From NCBI RefSeq assembly GCF_963677715.1, contig NZ_OY782495.1, positions 1,364,001 through 1,428,000 of the forward strand: 64,000 bases of DNA, in the 5' to 3' direction. The position numbers were made by a program, and so were the translations under genes. How positions within the stretch are numbered: position 1 is the first letter of the stretch; every line of letters begins with the position of its first letter. The notes beneath the pieces were generated by a model. That model was not told the origin of the DNA, searched no databases, and saw only the letters and a program-made list of their open reading frames with translations. This DNA comes from an uncultured Bacteroides sp. Lineage in GTDB: Bacteria > Bacteroidota > Bacteroidia > Bacteroidales > Bacteroidaceae. Below are positions 1-10,112 of the stretch, one piece after another.

Positions 1-1715
1 ATACACCCTATGATCGCATAGTATGGGATGTCGGACATCAAGCGTATGCCCATAAAATACTTACCGGCCGAAGAAATTCTTTTTTCACGAATAGAAAATT
101 TAAAGGCATACGTCCTTTCCCTTCTCCGGAAGAAAGCGAATACGATACTTTTACTTGCGGACATGCTTCAAACTCTATTTCTGCAGCTTTAGGCATGGCG
201 GTCGCGGCAGAGCGAAAGGAAGAAAAGAACAGACACGTCGTAGCTGTAATAGGAGATGGTTCCATGAGCGGAGGATTGGCATTCGAAGGATTGAACAACG
301 CATCCTCCACACCCAATAACCTACTAATTATTTTAAATGACAACGACATGTCCATTGACCGTAGCGTAGGTGGCATGAAGCGATATTTATTTAATTTAAC
401 GACCTCTAACCGCTATAATCGCCTGCGTTTTAAAACATCCCAGATGTTATTTAAAGTAGGTATACTAAATGAATCCAGACGCAAAAGCTTAATACGCTTT
501 GGTAATAGTCTGAAATCGATGCTGGCACAGCAACAGAATATTTTCGAAGGGATGAACATCCGTTACTTCGGACCTATTGACGGACACGATGTGAAGAATA
601 TAGCTCGCATATTACGTGACCTGAAAGACATGCAAGGCCCCAAGATATTACATTTACACACCATCAAAGGAAAAGGATTTAAACCGGCAGAGGAACAGGC
701 TACCTTGTGGCATGCTCCCGGTAAATTTGATCCGGAAACCGGCCAGCGAATCATTGTCAATACAAACGGCCTGCCACCTTTGTTTCAAGATGTATTTGGC
801 AATACCCTCGTAGAACTCGCAGAAAAAAATGATAAAATAATAGGAGTAACGCCAGCTATGCCAACAGGATGTTCCATGAATATACTCATGAAAAAAATGC
901 CTGATAGAGCTTTCGACGTAGGCATAGCCGAAGGACATGCCGTTACTTTTTCGGGCGGGATGGCGAAAGACGGTCTTATCCCCTTCTGTAACATATATTC
1001 TTCCTTTATGCAACGAGCCTACGACAATATTATTCACGACGTAGCCATTCAAAATTTAAATGTAGTGTTCTGCCTGGATCGTGCCGGACTGGTTGGAGAA
1101 GACGGCCCCACACATCATGGTGTTTTCGACCTGGTTTATCTCAGACCTATTCCCCACCTCACCATTGCCTCTCCAATGGATGAACACGAACTAAGAAAAA
1201 TGATGTATACCGCCCAATTGCCCGATAAAGGACCTTTCGTGATTCGTTATCCCAAAGGCAGAGGCTCATTAGTTGAATGGCAATGCCCCTTTGAGGAAAT
1301 AGAAATAGGTCGCGGCAGGAAAATAAAAGAAGGAGAAGAAATAGCCGTACTAACCATAGGGCCCATAGGCAAAATTGTAGCAGAAGCTATTGAATTAGCA
1401 ACAAAGCAAAATATTTCCATTGCTCATTACGATATTCGTTTTTTAAAACCCCTTGACGAAAACTTACTACATGAGGTAGGATGCAAATTTAAAAAGATAA
1501 TTACCGTAGAAGAGGGAATGATCAAGGGAGGCATGGGGAGCGCCATCCTCGAATTTATGTCCGACAACAATTACTATCCCAAAATCCACCGGATAGGGCT
1601 ACCGGATAAATTTATCGAGCACGGAAGCATTAGCGATTTACACCACCTTTGTGGTTTAGATACTACCGGCATTTATAATGCGATTATGCATTTACACACC
1701 TATGAAGCAGAATGA
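1..1715 (+). CDS. dxs: 1-deoxy-D-xylulose-5-phosphate synthase, 5' end missing
   Basis: Thiamine-diphosphate enzyme that condenses pyruvate and glyceraldehyde 3-phosphate to DXP, the first step of the cytoplasmic MEP isoprenoid pathway. The frame is open from base 3, so the gene enters from outside the window; about 570 of the usual 620-640 residues are present. Visible family features are the early [11 protein letters not shown] segment, the ThDP-binding GDGSMSGG...N motif encoded near base 255-350, a central transketolase-like pyrimidine domain ([27 protein letters not shown]) and a C-terminal transketolase domain ending near FIEHG. The stop is followed by 73 bases before trkA on the same strand, so co-transcription is possible. 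Identification is secure; only the start lies outside the window. Confidence 0.96.
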   Translation, partial: TPYDRIVWDVGHQAYAHKILTGRRNSFFTNRKFKGIRPFPSPEESEYDTFTCGHASNSISAALGMAVAAERKEEKNRHVVAVIGDGSMSGGLAFEGLNNASSTPNNLLIILNDNDMSIDRSVGGMKRYLFNLTTSNRYNRLRFKTSQMLFKVGILNESRRKSLIRFGNSLKSMLAQQQNIFEGMNIRYFGPIDGHDVKNIARILRDLKDMQGPKILHLHTIKGKGFKPAEEQATLWHAPGKFDPETGQRIIVNTNGLPPLFQDVFGNTLVELAEKNDKIIGVTPAMPTGCSMNILMKKMPDRAFDVGIAEGHAVTFSGGMAKDGLIPFCNIYSSFMQRAYDNIIHDVAIQNLNVVFCLDRAGLVGEDGPTHHGVFDLVYLRPIPHLTIASPMDEHELRKMMYTAQLPDKGPFVIRYPKGRGSLVEWQCPFEEIEIGRGRKIKEGEEIAVLTIGPIGKIVAEAIELATKQNISIAHYDIRFLKPLDENLLHEVGCKFKKIITVEEGMIKGGMGSAILEFMSDNNYYPKIHRIGLPDKFIEHGSISDLHHLCGLDTTGIYNAIMHLHTYEAE

Positions 1716-1788
1716 GTTATAAATTAACAATAGCCACAAGTCAACCATTCTTTAATATTAAAGATATTGACAAATGCAGAGATAATCG

Positions 1789-3129
1789 ATGAAAATAATT
1801 ATTGCCGGTGCCGGAGCTGTAGGCACACATTTAGCTAAATTATTATCCCGTGAAAGACAGGATATAATTCTGATTGACGATAATGAGGAAAAGTTAAGTA
1901 CGTTAAGTGCTAATTTTGACTTAATGACTGTTTGTGCTTCTCCCTCCTCCATCTCCGGGCTCAAAGAGGTTGGCGTAGGAGAATCCGATTTATTCATTGC
2001 TGTAACACCCGATGAAAGTCGTAACATAACAGCCTGTATGATAGCCCGCAATTTGGGCGCAAAGAAAACAGTTGCCCGCATCGATAATTACGAATATCTA
2101 TTGCCTAAAAACAAAGAATTCTTTCAAAAGCTTGGAGTCGATTCGCTCATTTATCCCGAAATGCTTGCTGCCAAAGAAATAGTATCCTCCATGCGTATGA
2201 GTTGGATTCGCCAATGGTGGGAATTTTGCGGAGGTGCTCTCATCTTGATAGGAACTAAAATGAGAGAAAGTGCAGAAATTCTAAACATCCCCCTCCAGCA
2301 ATTGAAAGGTGCCAACACCCCTTACCACATAGTAGCCATAAAACGGGGTAACGAAACTATTATTCCACGAGGAAACGATGTCATTAAATTATATGACATT
2401 GTCTATTTTACCACAACCCGCAAATACATTCCCTATATTCGTAAAATTGCAGGGAAAGAAGATTATGCTGACGTTCGCAACGTCATGGTTATGGGAGGTA
2501 GTCGAATAGCTGTACGTACAGCACAGTATGTACCTGACTATATGCAGGTAAAAATAGTAGAACAGGATGTTAGCCGTTGCAACCGTTTGACAGAGCTATT
2601 GGATGATCGAATTATGATTATTAACGGTGATGGGCGTGACATGAACTTATTAGCAGAAGAGGGATTAAAAAACACAGAAGCTTTCGTTGCATTAACAGGA
2701 AATTCCGAAACAAACATTCTAGCCTGCCTAGCCGCTAAACGCATAGGAGTCAACAAAACAGTAGCCGAAGTTGAGAACATCGATTATATCAGTATGGCCG
2801 AAAGTCTGGACATCGGCACGGTTATCAACAAAAAGATGATTGCGGCTAGCCATATCTATCAAATGATGCTCGATGCAGATGTATCCAATGTAAAAAGCCT
2901 CACCTTTGCCAATGCCGATGTAGCTGAGTTCACCGTCAAAGCCGACTCCAAAATAGCCAAACACTTGGTAAAAGATCTCGGGCTTCCCAAAGGGACAACT
3001 ATCGGAGGATTGATAAGAAACGGCGAAGGGATTGTTGTTTCAGGCGATACACTAATACGCGCTGGCGATCATGTTGTCGTATTTTGCCTAAACATGATGA
3101 TAAAGAAAATAGAGAAGTTTTTTAACTGA
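1789..3129 (+). CDS. trkA: Trk potassium uptake system NAD-binding regulatory subunit TrkA
   Basis: Cytoplasmic gating subunit of the Trk K+ transporter. The 446 residues show two successive RCK modules: a Rossmann start GAGAVGTHLAKLL at residues 6-18 and a second one near residue 230 (VMVMGGSRIAVRTAQ), each followed by a TrkA-C-like domain. The length is typical of two-module TrkA proteins. The start ATG opens directly into the nucleotide-binding strand with no signal peptide, as expected for a peripheral cytosolic protein. The stop is 7 bases before trkH, which forms the partner channel, so the two are almost certainly one transcription unit. Confidence 0.95.
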   Translation: MKIIIAGAGAVGTHLAKLLSRERQDIILIDDNEEKLSTLSANFDLMTVCASPSSISGLKEVGVGESDLFIAVTPDESRNITACMIARNLGAKKTVARIDNYEYLLPKNKEFFQKLGVDSLIYPEMLAAKEIVSSMRMSWIRQWWEFCGGALILIGTKMRESAEILNIPLQQLKGANTPYHIVAIKRGNETIIPRGNDVIKLYDIVYFTTTRKYIPYIRKIAGKEDYADVRNVMVMGGSRIAVRTAQYVPDYMQVKIVEQDVSRCNRLTELLDDRIMIINGDGRDMNLLAEEGLKNTEAFVALTGNSETNILACLAAKRIGVNKTVAEVENIDYISMAESLDIGTVINKKMIAASHIYQMMLDADVSNVKSLTFANADVAEFTVKADSKIAKHLVKDLGLPKGTTIGGLIRNGEGIVVSGDTLIRAGDHVVVFCLNMMIKKIEKFFN

Positions 3130-3136
3130 TATAGAA

Positions 3137-4588
3137 ATGATAAACATAAAGATGATTTATCGGATCATGGGGTTTCTTATACTTATTGAAACAGCCATGT
3201 TGGTATCTTGTATAGGCGTTTCGCTCTATTATCAGGAAGATGACATAAAAAGTTTTTTACTCACTACTGGCATAACCTTCGGCATCGGATCATTGCTTCT
3301 GCTGTTGGGCAAAAATGCAAAGAAACAACTAAGCCGCAAGGATGGTTATCTTATAGTAAGCTTTGTATGGGTTATATTCAGTATTTTTGGTATGTTACCT
3401 TATTATTTCAGTGGTTATATACCTAATATAACCAATGCATTCTTTGAAACAATGTCTGGTTTTACCACCACCGGTGCTTCCATCTTAGATAATATAGAAT
3501 CACTGCCCCATGGACTTTTGTTCTGGCGAAGTATGACTCAGTGGATCGGTGGGTTAGGTATTGTGTTTTTCACTATTACCATTCTTCCTATTTTCAGCAT
3601 AGGCAGCTTGCAACTATTTGCTGCTGAAGCTACCGGCCCCACTCATGATAAAATACATCCCCGTATCAGAGTCACAGCAAAATGGTTATGGAGCATTTAT
3701 TTAGTATTAACTATTAGCGAAACCATACTTCTAATGTTTGGAGGAATGAGCCTTTTTGATGCCGTTTGCCATTCATTTACTACCACTTCCACCGGAGGAT
3801 ATTCTACCAAACAAGCAAGCATCTCTTATTACAACTCTCCCTATATAGAGTATGTTGTTTCTGTTTTCATGATCTTATCAGGACTAAATTTTACGCTCTA
3901 TTTCTTTTGCATGAAAGGCAAGATAAGTAAGTTTTTCAAAGACGAAGAGATGAGATGGTTCATTTGTTCCATTGCTATTTTTACAGGTATTATAGCATTT
4001 ACTCTTGTACGAACTTCGTCTATGGGAATTGAAGAATCATTCAGAAAAGCTTTGTTTCAGGTAGCATCGTTACATACTGCAACCGGATTTGTTACTGCTG
4101 ATTACATGACTTGGAAGCCTTTTCTATGGGCGATGCTTCCTTTTGCTATGATATGCGGCGGATGCGCCGGTTCCACAAGTGGCGGATTGAAAGACATGAG
4201 AGTCTTGATTTTGGCAAAACTCACAAGAAATGAATTCAAACATTTAATTCACCCTAACGCCATACTTCCCCTGCGCGTAAACAAGCAGGTCATTTCATCT
4301 TCCGTCAAAAGTTCCGTACTTGCATTTACTTTTTTGTATGCTACCGTATTGGTAATCGGATGGCTCACAATGATGGCATTAGGCGTAGGCTTTGTAGAGT
4401 CATTTGGTACCGTAGTTTCAAGCATGGGGGGTGTTGGCCCGGGACTAGGTACATGCGGACCGGCATATAGTTGGAATCACTTGCCCGATGCGGCAAAATG
4501 GCTATTATCTTTTCTCATGCTCATCGGACGTCTCGAACTTTTCACTGTATTAATAATATTTACCCCTGGATTTTGGAAAAGACATTGA
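3137..4588 (+). CDS. trkH: Trk-type potassium transporter membrane subunit TrkH
   Basis: Integral inner-membrane K+ channel subunit of 483 residues. It has the four-fold membrane-pore-membrane organisation of the SKT family: the four selectivity-filter loops are visible as TTTGAS, TTSTGGYS, TATGFVT and SMGGVGPG, each between strongly hydrophobic helices. It sits 7 bases after trkA, matching the functional pairing in which TrkA rings gate TrkH. It ends about 70 bases before the next promoter-like element, which precedes the small gene ahead of the nuo operon. Confidence 0.95.
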   Translation: MINIKMIYRIMGFLILIETAMLVSCIGVSLYYQEDDIKSFLLTTGITFGIGSLLLLLGKNAKKQLSRKDGYLIVSFVWVIFSIFGMLPYYFSGYIPNITNAFFETMSGFTTTGASILDNIESLPHGLLFWRSMTQWIGGLGIVFFTITILPIFSIGSLQLFAAEATGPTHDKIHPRIRVTAKWLWSIYLVLTISETILLMFGGMSLFDAVCHSFTTTSTGGYSTKQASISYYNSPYIEYVVSVFMILSGLNFTLYFFCMKGKISKFFKDEEMRWFICSIAIFTGIIAFTLVRTSSMGIEESFRKALFQVASLHTATGFVTADYMTWKPFLWAMLPFAMICGGCAGSTSGGLKDMRVLILAKLTRNEFKHLIHPNAILPLRVNKQVISSSVKSSVLAFTFLYATVLVIGWLTMMALGVGFVESFGTVVSSMGGVGPGLGTCGPAYSWNHLPDAAKWLLSFLMLIGRLELFTVLIIFTPGFWKRH

Positions 4589-4658
4589 TTTAGGATAAAA
4601 AGTGTGCTAAAAAACCTTTTTGTCATATAGAGATTACAAAGGAGATAAAATTAAGTAC

Positions 4659-4666
4659 TATATTTG
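4659..4666 (+). promoter_or_regulatory. Bacteroides-type -7 element (TATATTTG)
   Basis: TATATTTG matches the Bacteroidetes primary sigma factor -7 consensus TANNTTTG exactly and lies 19 bases before the ATG of the small gene at 4685. I see no convincing TTTG -33 element at the expected 19-21 base distance, so this is a partial promoter call. It would drive the small exported protein and possibly the nuo operon behind it. Confidence 0.5.
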
Positions 4667-4684
4667 CACCTCTAAAAAGGTCGT

Positions 4685-5053
4685 ATGAGAAAAATCTTCA
4701 AATATAGTATCTTAATTGTATTTGCAGTTATGCTTCATTCCGTTATAATGAAAGCATCAGATATACTATCGGCTACTCCATACAGATCAGAATGCTATCT
4801 TTCGCAAGGACAAACGAACCGACAAGCAATAGAACGATTCTACCATTATTACGCTGAACTGTCTTGCGAAACCATTTACTCCGACATTTGCTATTCGTCT
4901 ATTTGCAAATACAAGACTCATCTCCTAGGCTCTTTTCGCGAACATCAGTCAACATCACCTCAACCATATTACACTTCACCTCAATCGCTATTTTATGATT
5001 TTTCAACTCCTGCTACTTATTATATATTTGGCCTGAGAAAAATCATTGTTTAG
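4685..5053 (+). CDS. Small exported protein of unknown function
   Basis: A 122-residue protein with an N-terminal signal-like segment (basic MRKIFK followed by a hydrophobic stretch to about residue 22). The remainder is rich in Tyr, Ser and Cys (five cysteines in the mature part) with no motif I recognise. It has its own promoter-like element just upstream and lies about 100 bases before nuoA on the same strand. Position suggests it is the first gene or leader of the nuo transcript, but nothing in the sequence shows a role in complex I. It could also be a fast-evolving lineage-specific gene. Confidence 0.6.
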   Translation: MRKIFKYSILIVFAVMLHSVIMKASDILSATPYRSECYLSQGQTNRQAIERFYHYYAELSCETIYSDICYSSICKYKTHLLGSFREHQSTSPQPYYTSPQSLFYDFSTPATYYIFGLRKIIV

Positions 5054-5156
5054 GATTCCGGCTAGACAATCTCCGATGTAATAATCTGGCCAAACAGATT
5101 GAACTCACGGAGAGTTTGCTCATTATAATATTATTCAATCTAAATGATATTGGATT

Positions 5157-5507
5157 ATGAATTTTGCATTATTAATTGTTGTTTTATTAACGGCAATCAC
5201 ATTGGTTGCTGTAGCATTAGGTATAGCGAAAGCAATATCTCCACGTTCATATAACCCTCAAAAGGGAGAAGCGTACGAATGTGGTATACCCACCCGTGGT
5301 AAATCATGGATGCAATTTCGTGTAGGTTACTATTTGTTTGCCATCCTGTTTCTTATGTTTGATGTGGAAACTGTTTTCTTGTTTCCATGGGCAGTTATTG
5401 TCAAAGAACTGGGAGTTAACGGACTGATTAGTATTCTTTTCTTTTTAATTATTTTAGTTCTGGGTCTCGCTTATGCCTGGAGGAAAGGAGCATTAGAATG
5501 GAAATGA
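5157..5507 (+). CDS. nuoA: NADH-quinone oxidoreductase subunit A
   Basis: A 116-residue membrane subunit of complex I with three hydrophobic helices. The loop between helices 1 and 2 carries the family motif ([16 protein letters not shown]) and the second helix has [14 protein letters not shown], which is diagnostic of NuoA. It opens the nuo operon, and its last 10 bases overlap nuoB, indicating translational coupling. The subunit belongs to the proton-pumping membrane arm near the quinone site. Confidence 0.97.
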   Translation: MNFALLIVVLLTAITLVAVALGIAKAISPRSYNPQKGEAYECGIPTRGKSWMQFRVGYYLFAILFLMFDVETVFLFPWAVIVKELGVNGLISILFFLIILVLGLAYAWRKGALEWK

Positions 5508-6079
5508 AAAAACCAAAAATAAAATCAATTCCTTATGAAGAGTTTATCGACAACGATTCGTTGGAGAAAATGGTTAGAGAGCTCAATGAAGGTGGCGTCA
5601 ATGTCTTTGTCGGAGCAATGGACAATCTTATCAATTGGGGACGCAGCAATTCATTGTGGCCACTCACATTCGCAACTAGCTGTTGCGGCATCGAATTCAT
5701 GGCATTGGGCGCTGCCCGCTATGACATGGCCCGCTTTGGGTTTGAAGTAGCCCGTGCCAGTCCGCGCCAGGCTGATATGATTATGGTATGCGGAACCATC
5801 ACCAATAAAATGGCTCCGGTACTCAAACGTCTCTACGATCAAATGGCCGATCCCAAATATGTAGTAGCTGTGGGAGGATGCGCTGTTAGCGGCGGTCCAT
5901 TTAAAAAATCATATCACGTATTAAATGGAGTCGATAAGATTTTGCCCGTAGACGTATACATTCCCGGATGCCCACCCAGACCGGAAGCGTTTTATTACGG
6001 ACTAATGCAACTTCAACGCAAAGTTAAGATTGAAAAATTCTTTGGCGGCGTAAACAGAAAGGAAAAAAAAGATGAATGA
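5498..6079 (+). CDS. nuoB: NADH-quinone oxidoreductase subunit B
   Basis: A 193-residue peripheral-arm subunit that carries the terminal 4Fe-4S cluster N2 and passes electrons to quinone. The cluster ligands are visible as the tandem cysteines of [13 protein letters not shown], then [11 protein letters not shown] and [11 protein letters not shown]. The ATG lies inside the end of nuoA and the gene overlaps nuoCD by 8 bases. The length is typical. Confidence 0.97.
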   Translation: MEMKKPKIKSIPYEEFIDNDSLEKMVRELNEGGVNVFVGAMDNLINWGRSNSLWPLTFATSCCGIEFMALGAARYDMARFGFEVARASPRQADMIMVCGTITNKMAPVLKRLYDQMADPKYVVAVGGCAVSGGPFKKSYHVLNGVDKILPVDVYIPGCPPRPEAFYYGLMQLQRKVKIEKFFGGVNRKEKKDE

Positions 6080-7634
6080 AATCATAGAAATACCGTCTGA
6101 AAAATTTTACGACGAAGCGCTAAAATTGCGCAATGAGAAGCAAATGGACTTTTTGGAAAGCCTTACAGGAATGGATTGGGGCGATAGTCTGGGAGTTGTT
6201 TATCATCTCGAGTCAACGGTAACCGGCGAGCAGATGGTTGTAAAAACATCTACAACCAATCGTGAAAACCCGGAGTTACCTTCGGTTTATGACATCTGGA
6301 AAGCAGCCGAACTGAATGAGCGCGAAGTATACGATTATTATGGCATACGTTTCATTAATCACCCCGATATGCGCCGTCTTTTTCTGCGCAACGACTGGGT
6401 GGGTTATCCCATGCGTAAAGATGATGACCCCACAGACGAACGTAATCCGTTACGAATGGATAATGAGGAGACTATTGATACAACTACCGAATTGGAGCTG
6501 GATGAAGACGGAACGCTGAAAGACAAAGAAAATGTAATCTTCGATGATCGGGAATATGTAGTAAACATCGGGCCTCAGCATCCTGCAACCCACGGTGTGT
6601 TAAGGTTCCGTGTATCTCTGGAAGGCGAAACGATCAAGAAGCTGGATGTGAACTGCGGATACATACACCGCGGCATAGAAAAAATGTGTGAGAACCTCAC
6701 CTACCCACAAACATTGGCACTAACCGATCGTTTAGACTACCTCGCGGCACATCAAAACAGACATGCCTTGTGCATGTGCGTGGAAAAAGCCATGGGCGTG
6801 GAAGTGTCCGAACGTGTGCAGTATATTCGTACCATCATGGACGAGTTGCAACGCATTGATTCTCACCTACTCTTTTATTCCTGCCTTTGCATGGACCTCG
6901 GAGCACTTACCGCTTTCTTCTACGGATTTCGCGACAGAGAAAAGATACTTGATATTTTTGAAGAGACTTGTGGCGGACGCCTTATTATGAATTACAATAC
7001 AATAGGCGGTGTGCAAGCCGATATCCATCCGAACTTCGTACGCAGGGTGAAAGAATTCATCCCTTACCTCCGTGGAATTATTCATGAATACCACGACGTA
7101 TTTACCGGCAATGTTATTGCAACCCAGCGCCTCAAAGGCGTAGGTGTATTAAGTCGCGAAGATGCGATTTCATTCGGTGCTACCGGTGGAACCGGTCGTG
7201 CATCGGGTTGGGCTTGCGATGTTCGTAAACGTATGCCTTACGGGGTATATGACAAAGTGGACTTTAAAGAAATCATCTACAAAGAAGGCGACTGTTTTGC
7301 CCGCTACATGGTACGTATGGACGAAATAATGGAGTCACTTCGCATTGTCGAACAATTAATAGATAATATCCCCGAAGGTAACTTTCAGGAAAAGATGAAG
7401 CCAATTATCAGAGTGCCTGAAGGTTCTTATTATGCTGCCGTAGAAGGTAGCAGAGGAGAATTCGGAGTGTTTCTTGAAAGCCATGGAGAGAAGAACCCCT
7501 ATCGTATGCATTTCCGCAGCACCGGATTACCTCTGGTATCGGTTGTAGACACCATTAGCCGCGAGGCAAAGATAGCCGATCTGATAGCTATTGGAGGAAC
7601 ATTAGATTACGTAGTGCCCGATATAGACAGATAA
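6072..7634 (+). CDS. nuoCD: NADH-quinone oxidoreductase fused subunit C/D
   Basis: A 520-residue fusion of the 30-kDa NuoC (residues about 1-130, with [12 protein letters not shown]) and the 49-kDa NuoD (from about 150, with [15 protein letters not shown] and [11 protein letters not shown]). NuoD forms the quinone-binding pocket together with NuoB; the motif HPATHG contributes a quinone-binding His. Fusion of C and D is common in Bacteroidetes and enterobacteria. The start overlaps nuoB, and a 54-base gap precedes nuoH. Confidence 0.97.
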   Translation: MNEIIEIPSEKFYDEALKLRNEKQMDFLESLTGMDWGDSLGVVYHLESTVTGEQMVVKTSTTNRENPELPSVYDIWKAAELNEREVYDYYGIRFINHPDMRRLFLRNDWVGYPMRKDDDPTDERNPLRMDNEETIDTTTELELDEDGTLKDKENVIFDDREYVVNIGPQHPATHGVLRFRVSLEGETIKKLDVNCGYIHRGIEKMCENLTYPQTLALTDRLDYLAAHQNRHALCMCVEKAMGVEVSERVQYIRTIMDELQRIDSHLLFYSCLCMDLGALTAFFYGFRDREKILDIFEETCGGRLIMNYNTIGGVQADIHPNFVRRVKEFIPYLRGIIHEYHDVFTGNVIATQRLKGVGVLSREDAISFGATGGTGRASGWACDVRKRMPYGVYDKVDFKEIIYKEGDCFARYMVRMDEIMESLRIVEQLIDNIPEGNFQEKMKPIIRVPEGSYYAAVEGSRGEFGVFLESHGEKNPYRMHFRSTGLPLVSVVDTISREAKIADLIAIGGTLDYVVPDIDR

Positions 7635-7688
7635 GTGTTCGAAACATCATTATGGTAAACAATAAATTATAAATCGTAAATCAATCAT

Positions 7689-8765
7689 ATGTTCGATTTT
7701 AGCATAGTAACCAACTGGATACACCAACTGCTCACCTCTTTCATGTCAGAAGGATTGGCTGTATTCATTGAATGTGTAATAATAGGCGTCTGCATCATCT
7801 TGATGTATGCAATACTTGCTATTATACTTATATATATGGAGCGTAAAATCTGTGCCTTTTTTCAATGCCGCCTCGGGCCAAACCGTGTAGGGAAATGGGG
7901 TAGTATACAGGTTCTGGCAGATGTCTTTAAAATGTTAATCAAAGAGATCATCTCTCTGAAGCATTCGGATAAATTTCTCTATGAGCTGGCACCTTATATG
8001 GTGATTATATCCTCTATTCTGGCCTTTTCTTGTATCCCGATAAATAAAGGATTGGAAGTCTTAGATTTCAATGTAGGCGTTTTCTTCTTACTTGCCGCAT
8101 CTTCTATCGGAGTAGTAGGCATTCTGCTTGCCGGTTGGAGTAGTAACAATAAATTTTCTCTCATCGGTGCCATGCGAAGCGGAGCGCAGATTATCAGTTA
8201 CGAATTGTCTGTGGGTTTATCTATCCTAACCATGGTTGTATTAATGGGCACTATGCAATTCTCAGAAATAGTGGAATCACAAGCCGACGGATGGTTTATC
8301 TTTAAAGGACATATCCCGGCATTGGTTGCTTTCATCATCTACCTCATCGCCGGAAATGCTGAAACAAATCGCGGGCCGTTCGACTTACCTGAAGCTGAGA
8401 GCGAGCTAACAGCCGGATATCATACCGAATATAGCGGCATGCATTTCGGCTTCTTTTATCTGGCGGAATACCTGAATATGTTTATCGTAGCATCTGTAGC
8501 TGCAACCATATTTCTGGGAGGATGGATGCCGTTTCATGTGGCAGGCTTAGATGGATTTAATGGAATAATGGATTACATTCCCGGATTCATCTGGTTTTTT
8601 GCAAAAGCATTCTTCGTTGTATTTTTGCTTATGTGGATAAAGTGGACTTTCCCTCGCCTGCGTATTGACCAGATATTGAAGCTGGAGTGGAAATACCTGG
8701 TGCCTATCAGTATGGTGAACCTCGTAATCATGGTATTAATCGTAGTCTTCGGATTACATTTCTAA
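7689..8765 (+). CDS. nuoH: NADH-quinone oxidoreductase subunit H
   Basis: A 358-residue multi-helix membrane subunit that connects the peripheral and membrane arms and lines the quinone channel. Characteristic segments are the [19 protein letters not shown] loop, and the acidic loop [22 protein letters not shown] with its charged residues. The first residues form an amphipathic and then a hydrophobic helix. It is followed after 16 bases by nuoI. Confidence 0.97.
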   Translation: MFDFSIVTNWIHQLLTSFMSEGLAVFIECVIIGVCIILMYAILAIILIYMERKICAFFQCRLGPNRVGKWGSIQVLADVFKMLIKEIISLKHSDKFLYELAPYMVIISSILAFSCIPINKGLEVLDFNVGVFFLLAASSIGVVGILLAGWSSNNKFSLIGAMRSGAQIISYELSVGLSILTMVVLMGTMQFSEIVESQADGWFIFKGHIPALVAFIIYLIAGNAETNRGPFDLPEAESELTAGYHTEYSGMHFGFFYLAEYLNMFIVASVAATIFLGGWMPFHVAGLDGFNGIMDYIPGFIWFFAKAFFVVFLLMWIKWTFPRLRIDQILKLEWKYLVPISMVNLVIMVLIVVFGLHF

Positions 8766-8781
8766 ATGGAGGAGAAGAAGG

Positions 8782-9252
8782 ATGAAGAATAAGAATAGTT
8801 ATATAGGCGGACTTTGGTATGGCATCCGTTCCTTATTAATAGGAATGAAAACCACCATTAAGATATTTTTTCGTGCAAAGACCACGGAGCAATATCCCGA
8901 AAACCGTGCCGAGTTAAAGATGTTCGACCGCTTCCGTGGTGAGCTTATCATGCCTCACAACGAGAACAACGAACACCGCTGTGTGGCCTGCGGACTTTGC
9001 CAGACGGCTTGTCCAAACGATACCATCGAAGTAATAAGTGAAACCATTGAAACCGAAGAAGGCAAAAAGAAAAAGATACTGAAAACCTATAAATACGATT
9101 TAGGTTCGTGCATCTTCTGCCAACTCTGCGTCAATGCATGCCCTCATGATGCCATCACCTTCGACCAGTCGTTTGAGCATGCTGTGTTCGATCGTGATAA
9201 ACTCATTCAGACACTGAACCACGAGGGAAGTAAAGTAATTGAAAAGAAATAA
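8782..9252 (+). CDS. nuoI: NADH-quinone oxidoreductase subunit I (2x 4Fe-4S)
   Basis: A 156-residue ferredoxin-like subunit with two 4Fe-4S motifs, CVACGLCQTACP and CIFCQLCVNACP, which carry clusters N6a and N6b and pass electrons toward NuoB. In this operon, which lacks the NADH-oxidising module, NuoI is the most upstream electron carrier encoded and is the likely docking point for a reduced ferredoxin or other donor (inference). Only 3 bases separate it from nuoJ. Confidence 0.96.
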   Translation: MKNKNSYIGGLWYGIRSLLIGMKTTIKIFFRAKTTEQYPENRAELKMFDRFRGELIMPHNENNEHRCVACGLCQTACPNDTIEVISETIETEEGKKKKILKTYKYDLGSCIFCQLCVNACPHDAITFDQSFEHAVFDRDKLIQTLNHEGSKVIEKK

Positions 9253-9255
9253 ACT

Positions 9256-9768
9256 ATGGAACTAACTTTTGAAACAATTGTATTCTACGTATTAGCAATA
9301 TTCATTTCCGTATTCTCGGTGATGACGGTATGTACCCGCCGCATTCTGCGTTCGGCTACTTATTTACTCTTTGTTTTATTCGGAACAGCAGGACTTTATT
9401 TTCTTTTAGGGTACACCTTTCTCGGTTCCGTACAAATAATGGTATATGCCGGCGGCATTATAGTGCTCTACGTATTTTCCATTTTACTCACCAGCGGAGA
9501 GGGCGACCGTGCCGAAAAGCTGAAACGAAGTAAACTACTCGCGGGTTTAGGCGCAACAATAGGCGGTGCAGCTATCGTTATGTTTATCACCCTCACCCAT
9601 AAGTTTGCAACCACAACTCATCCCGAACCGGTAGAAATAAGCATCAAAACCATCGGCCATGCGTTAATGGGTAGCGATAAATACGGATATATATTACCTT
9701 TTGAAGCCGTCAGTATCTTACTACTGGCATGCATCGTAGGCGGATTATTAATTGCACGTAAACGATAA
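9256..9768 (+). CDS. nuoJ: NADH-quinone oxidoreductase subunit J
   Basis: A 170-residue membrane subunit with five hydrophobic segments. The third helix contains GSVQIMVYAGGIIVLYVF, the conserved NuoJ signature with the pi-bulge region implicated in coupling. It is followed immediately by nuoK and lies 3 bases after nuoI, consistent with a tightly packed operon. Confidence 0.95.
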   Translation: MELTFETIVFYVLAIFISVFSVMTVCTRRILRSATYLLFVLFGTAGLYFLLGYTFLGSVQIMVYAGGIIVLYVFSILLTSGEGDRAEKLKRSKLLAGLGATIGGAAIVMFITLTHKFATTTHPEPVEISIKTIGHALMGSDKYGYILPFEAVSILLLACIVGGLLIARKR

Positions 9769-9772
9769 TATT

Positions 9773-10081
9773 ATGATACACATGGAATATTACCTGATAG
9801 TTTCGGCTATCATGTTTTTCGCAGGAATTTATGGCTTTTTCACGCGTCGCAACACGCTTGCCATTCTGATTTCCATTGAACTGATTTTAAATGCCACGGA
9901 TATTAACTTCGCCGTATTTAACCGTTTTCTATTTCCCGGCGGATTAGAAGGTTATTTCTTCGCCCTCTTCTCTATCGCTATCTCGGCAGCAGAAACGGCA
10001 GTGGCTATTGCTATTATGATTAATATCTATCGCAATATCCGCAGCATACAGGTGAAGAATCTGAATGAAATGAAATGGTAG
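9773..10081 (+). CDS. nuoK: NADH-quinone oxidoreductase subunit K
   Basis: A small three-helix subunit of about 102 residues, homologous to MrpC, with the conserved acidic residues in helices 2 and 3 (IELILNATDINF and SAAETAVAIAIMI). I place the start at ATG 9773 (MIHMEYYLIVSAIMFF), 4 bases after the nuoJ stop. A longer reading from 9752 would overlap nuoJ and add seven polar residues not typical of the family. The Glu residues are part of the proton path. Confidence 0.93.
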   Translation: MIHMEYYLIVSAIMFFAGIYGFFTRRNTLAILISIELILNATDINFAVFNRFLFPGGLEGYFFALFSIAISAAETAVAIAIMINIYRNIRSIQVKNLNEMKW

Positions 10082-10112
10082 AGCTATTACAAAACAGAAT
10101 AAACTCATAACA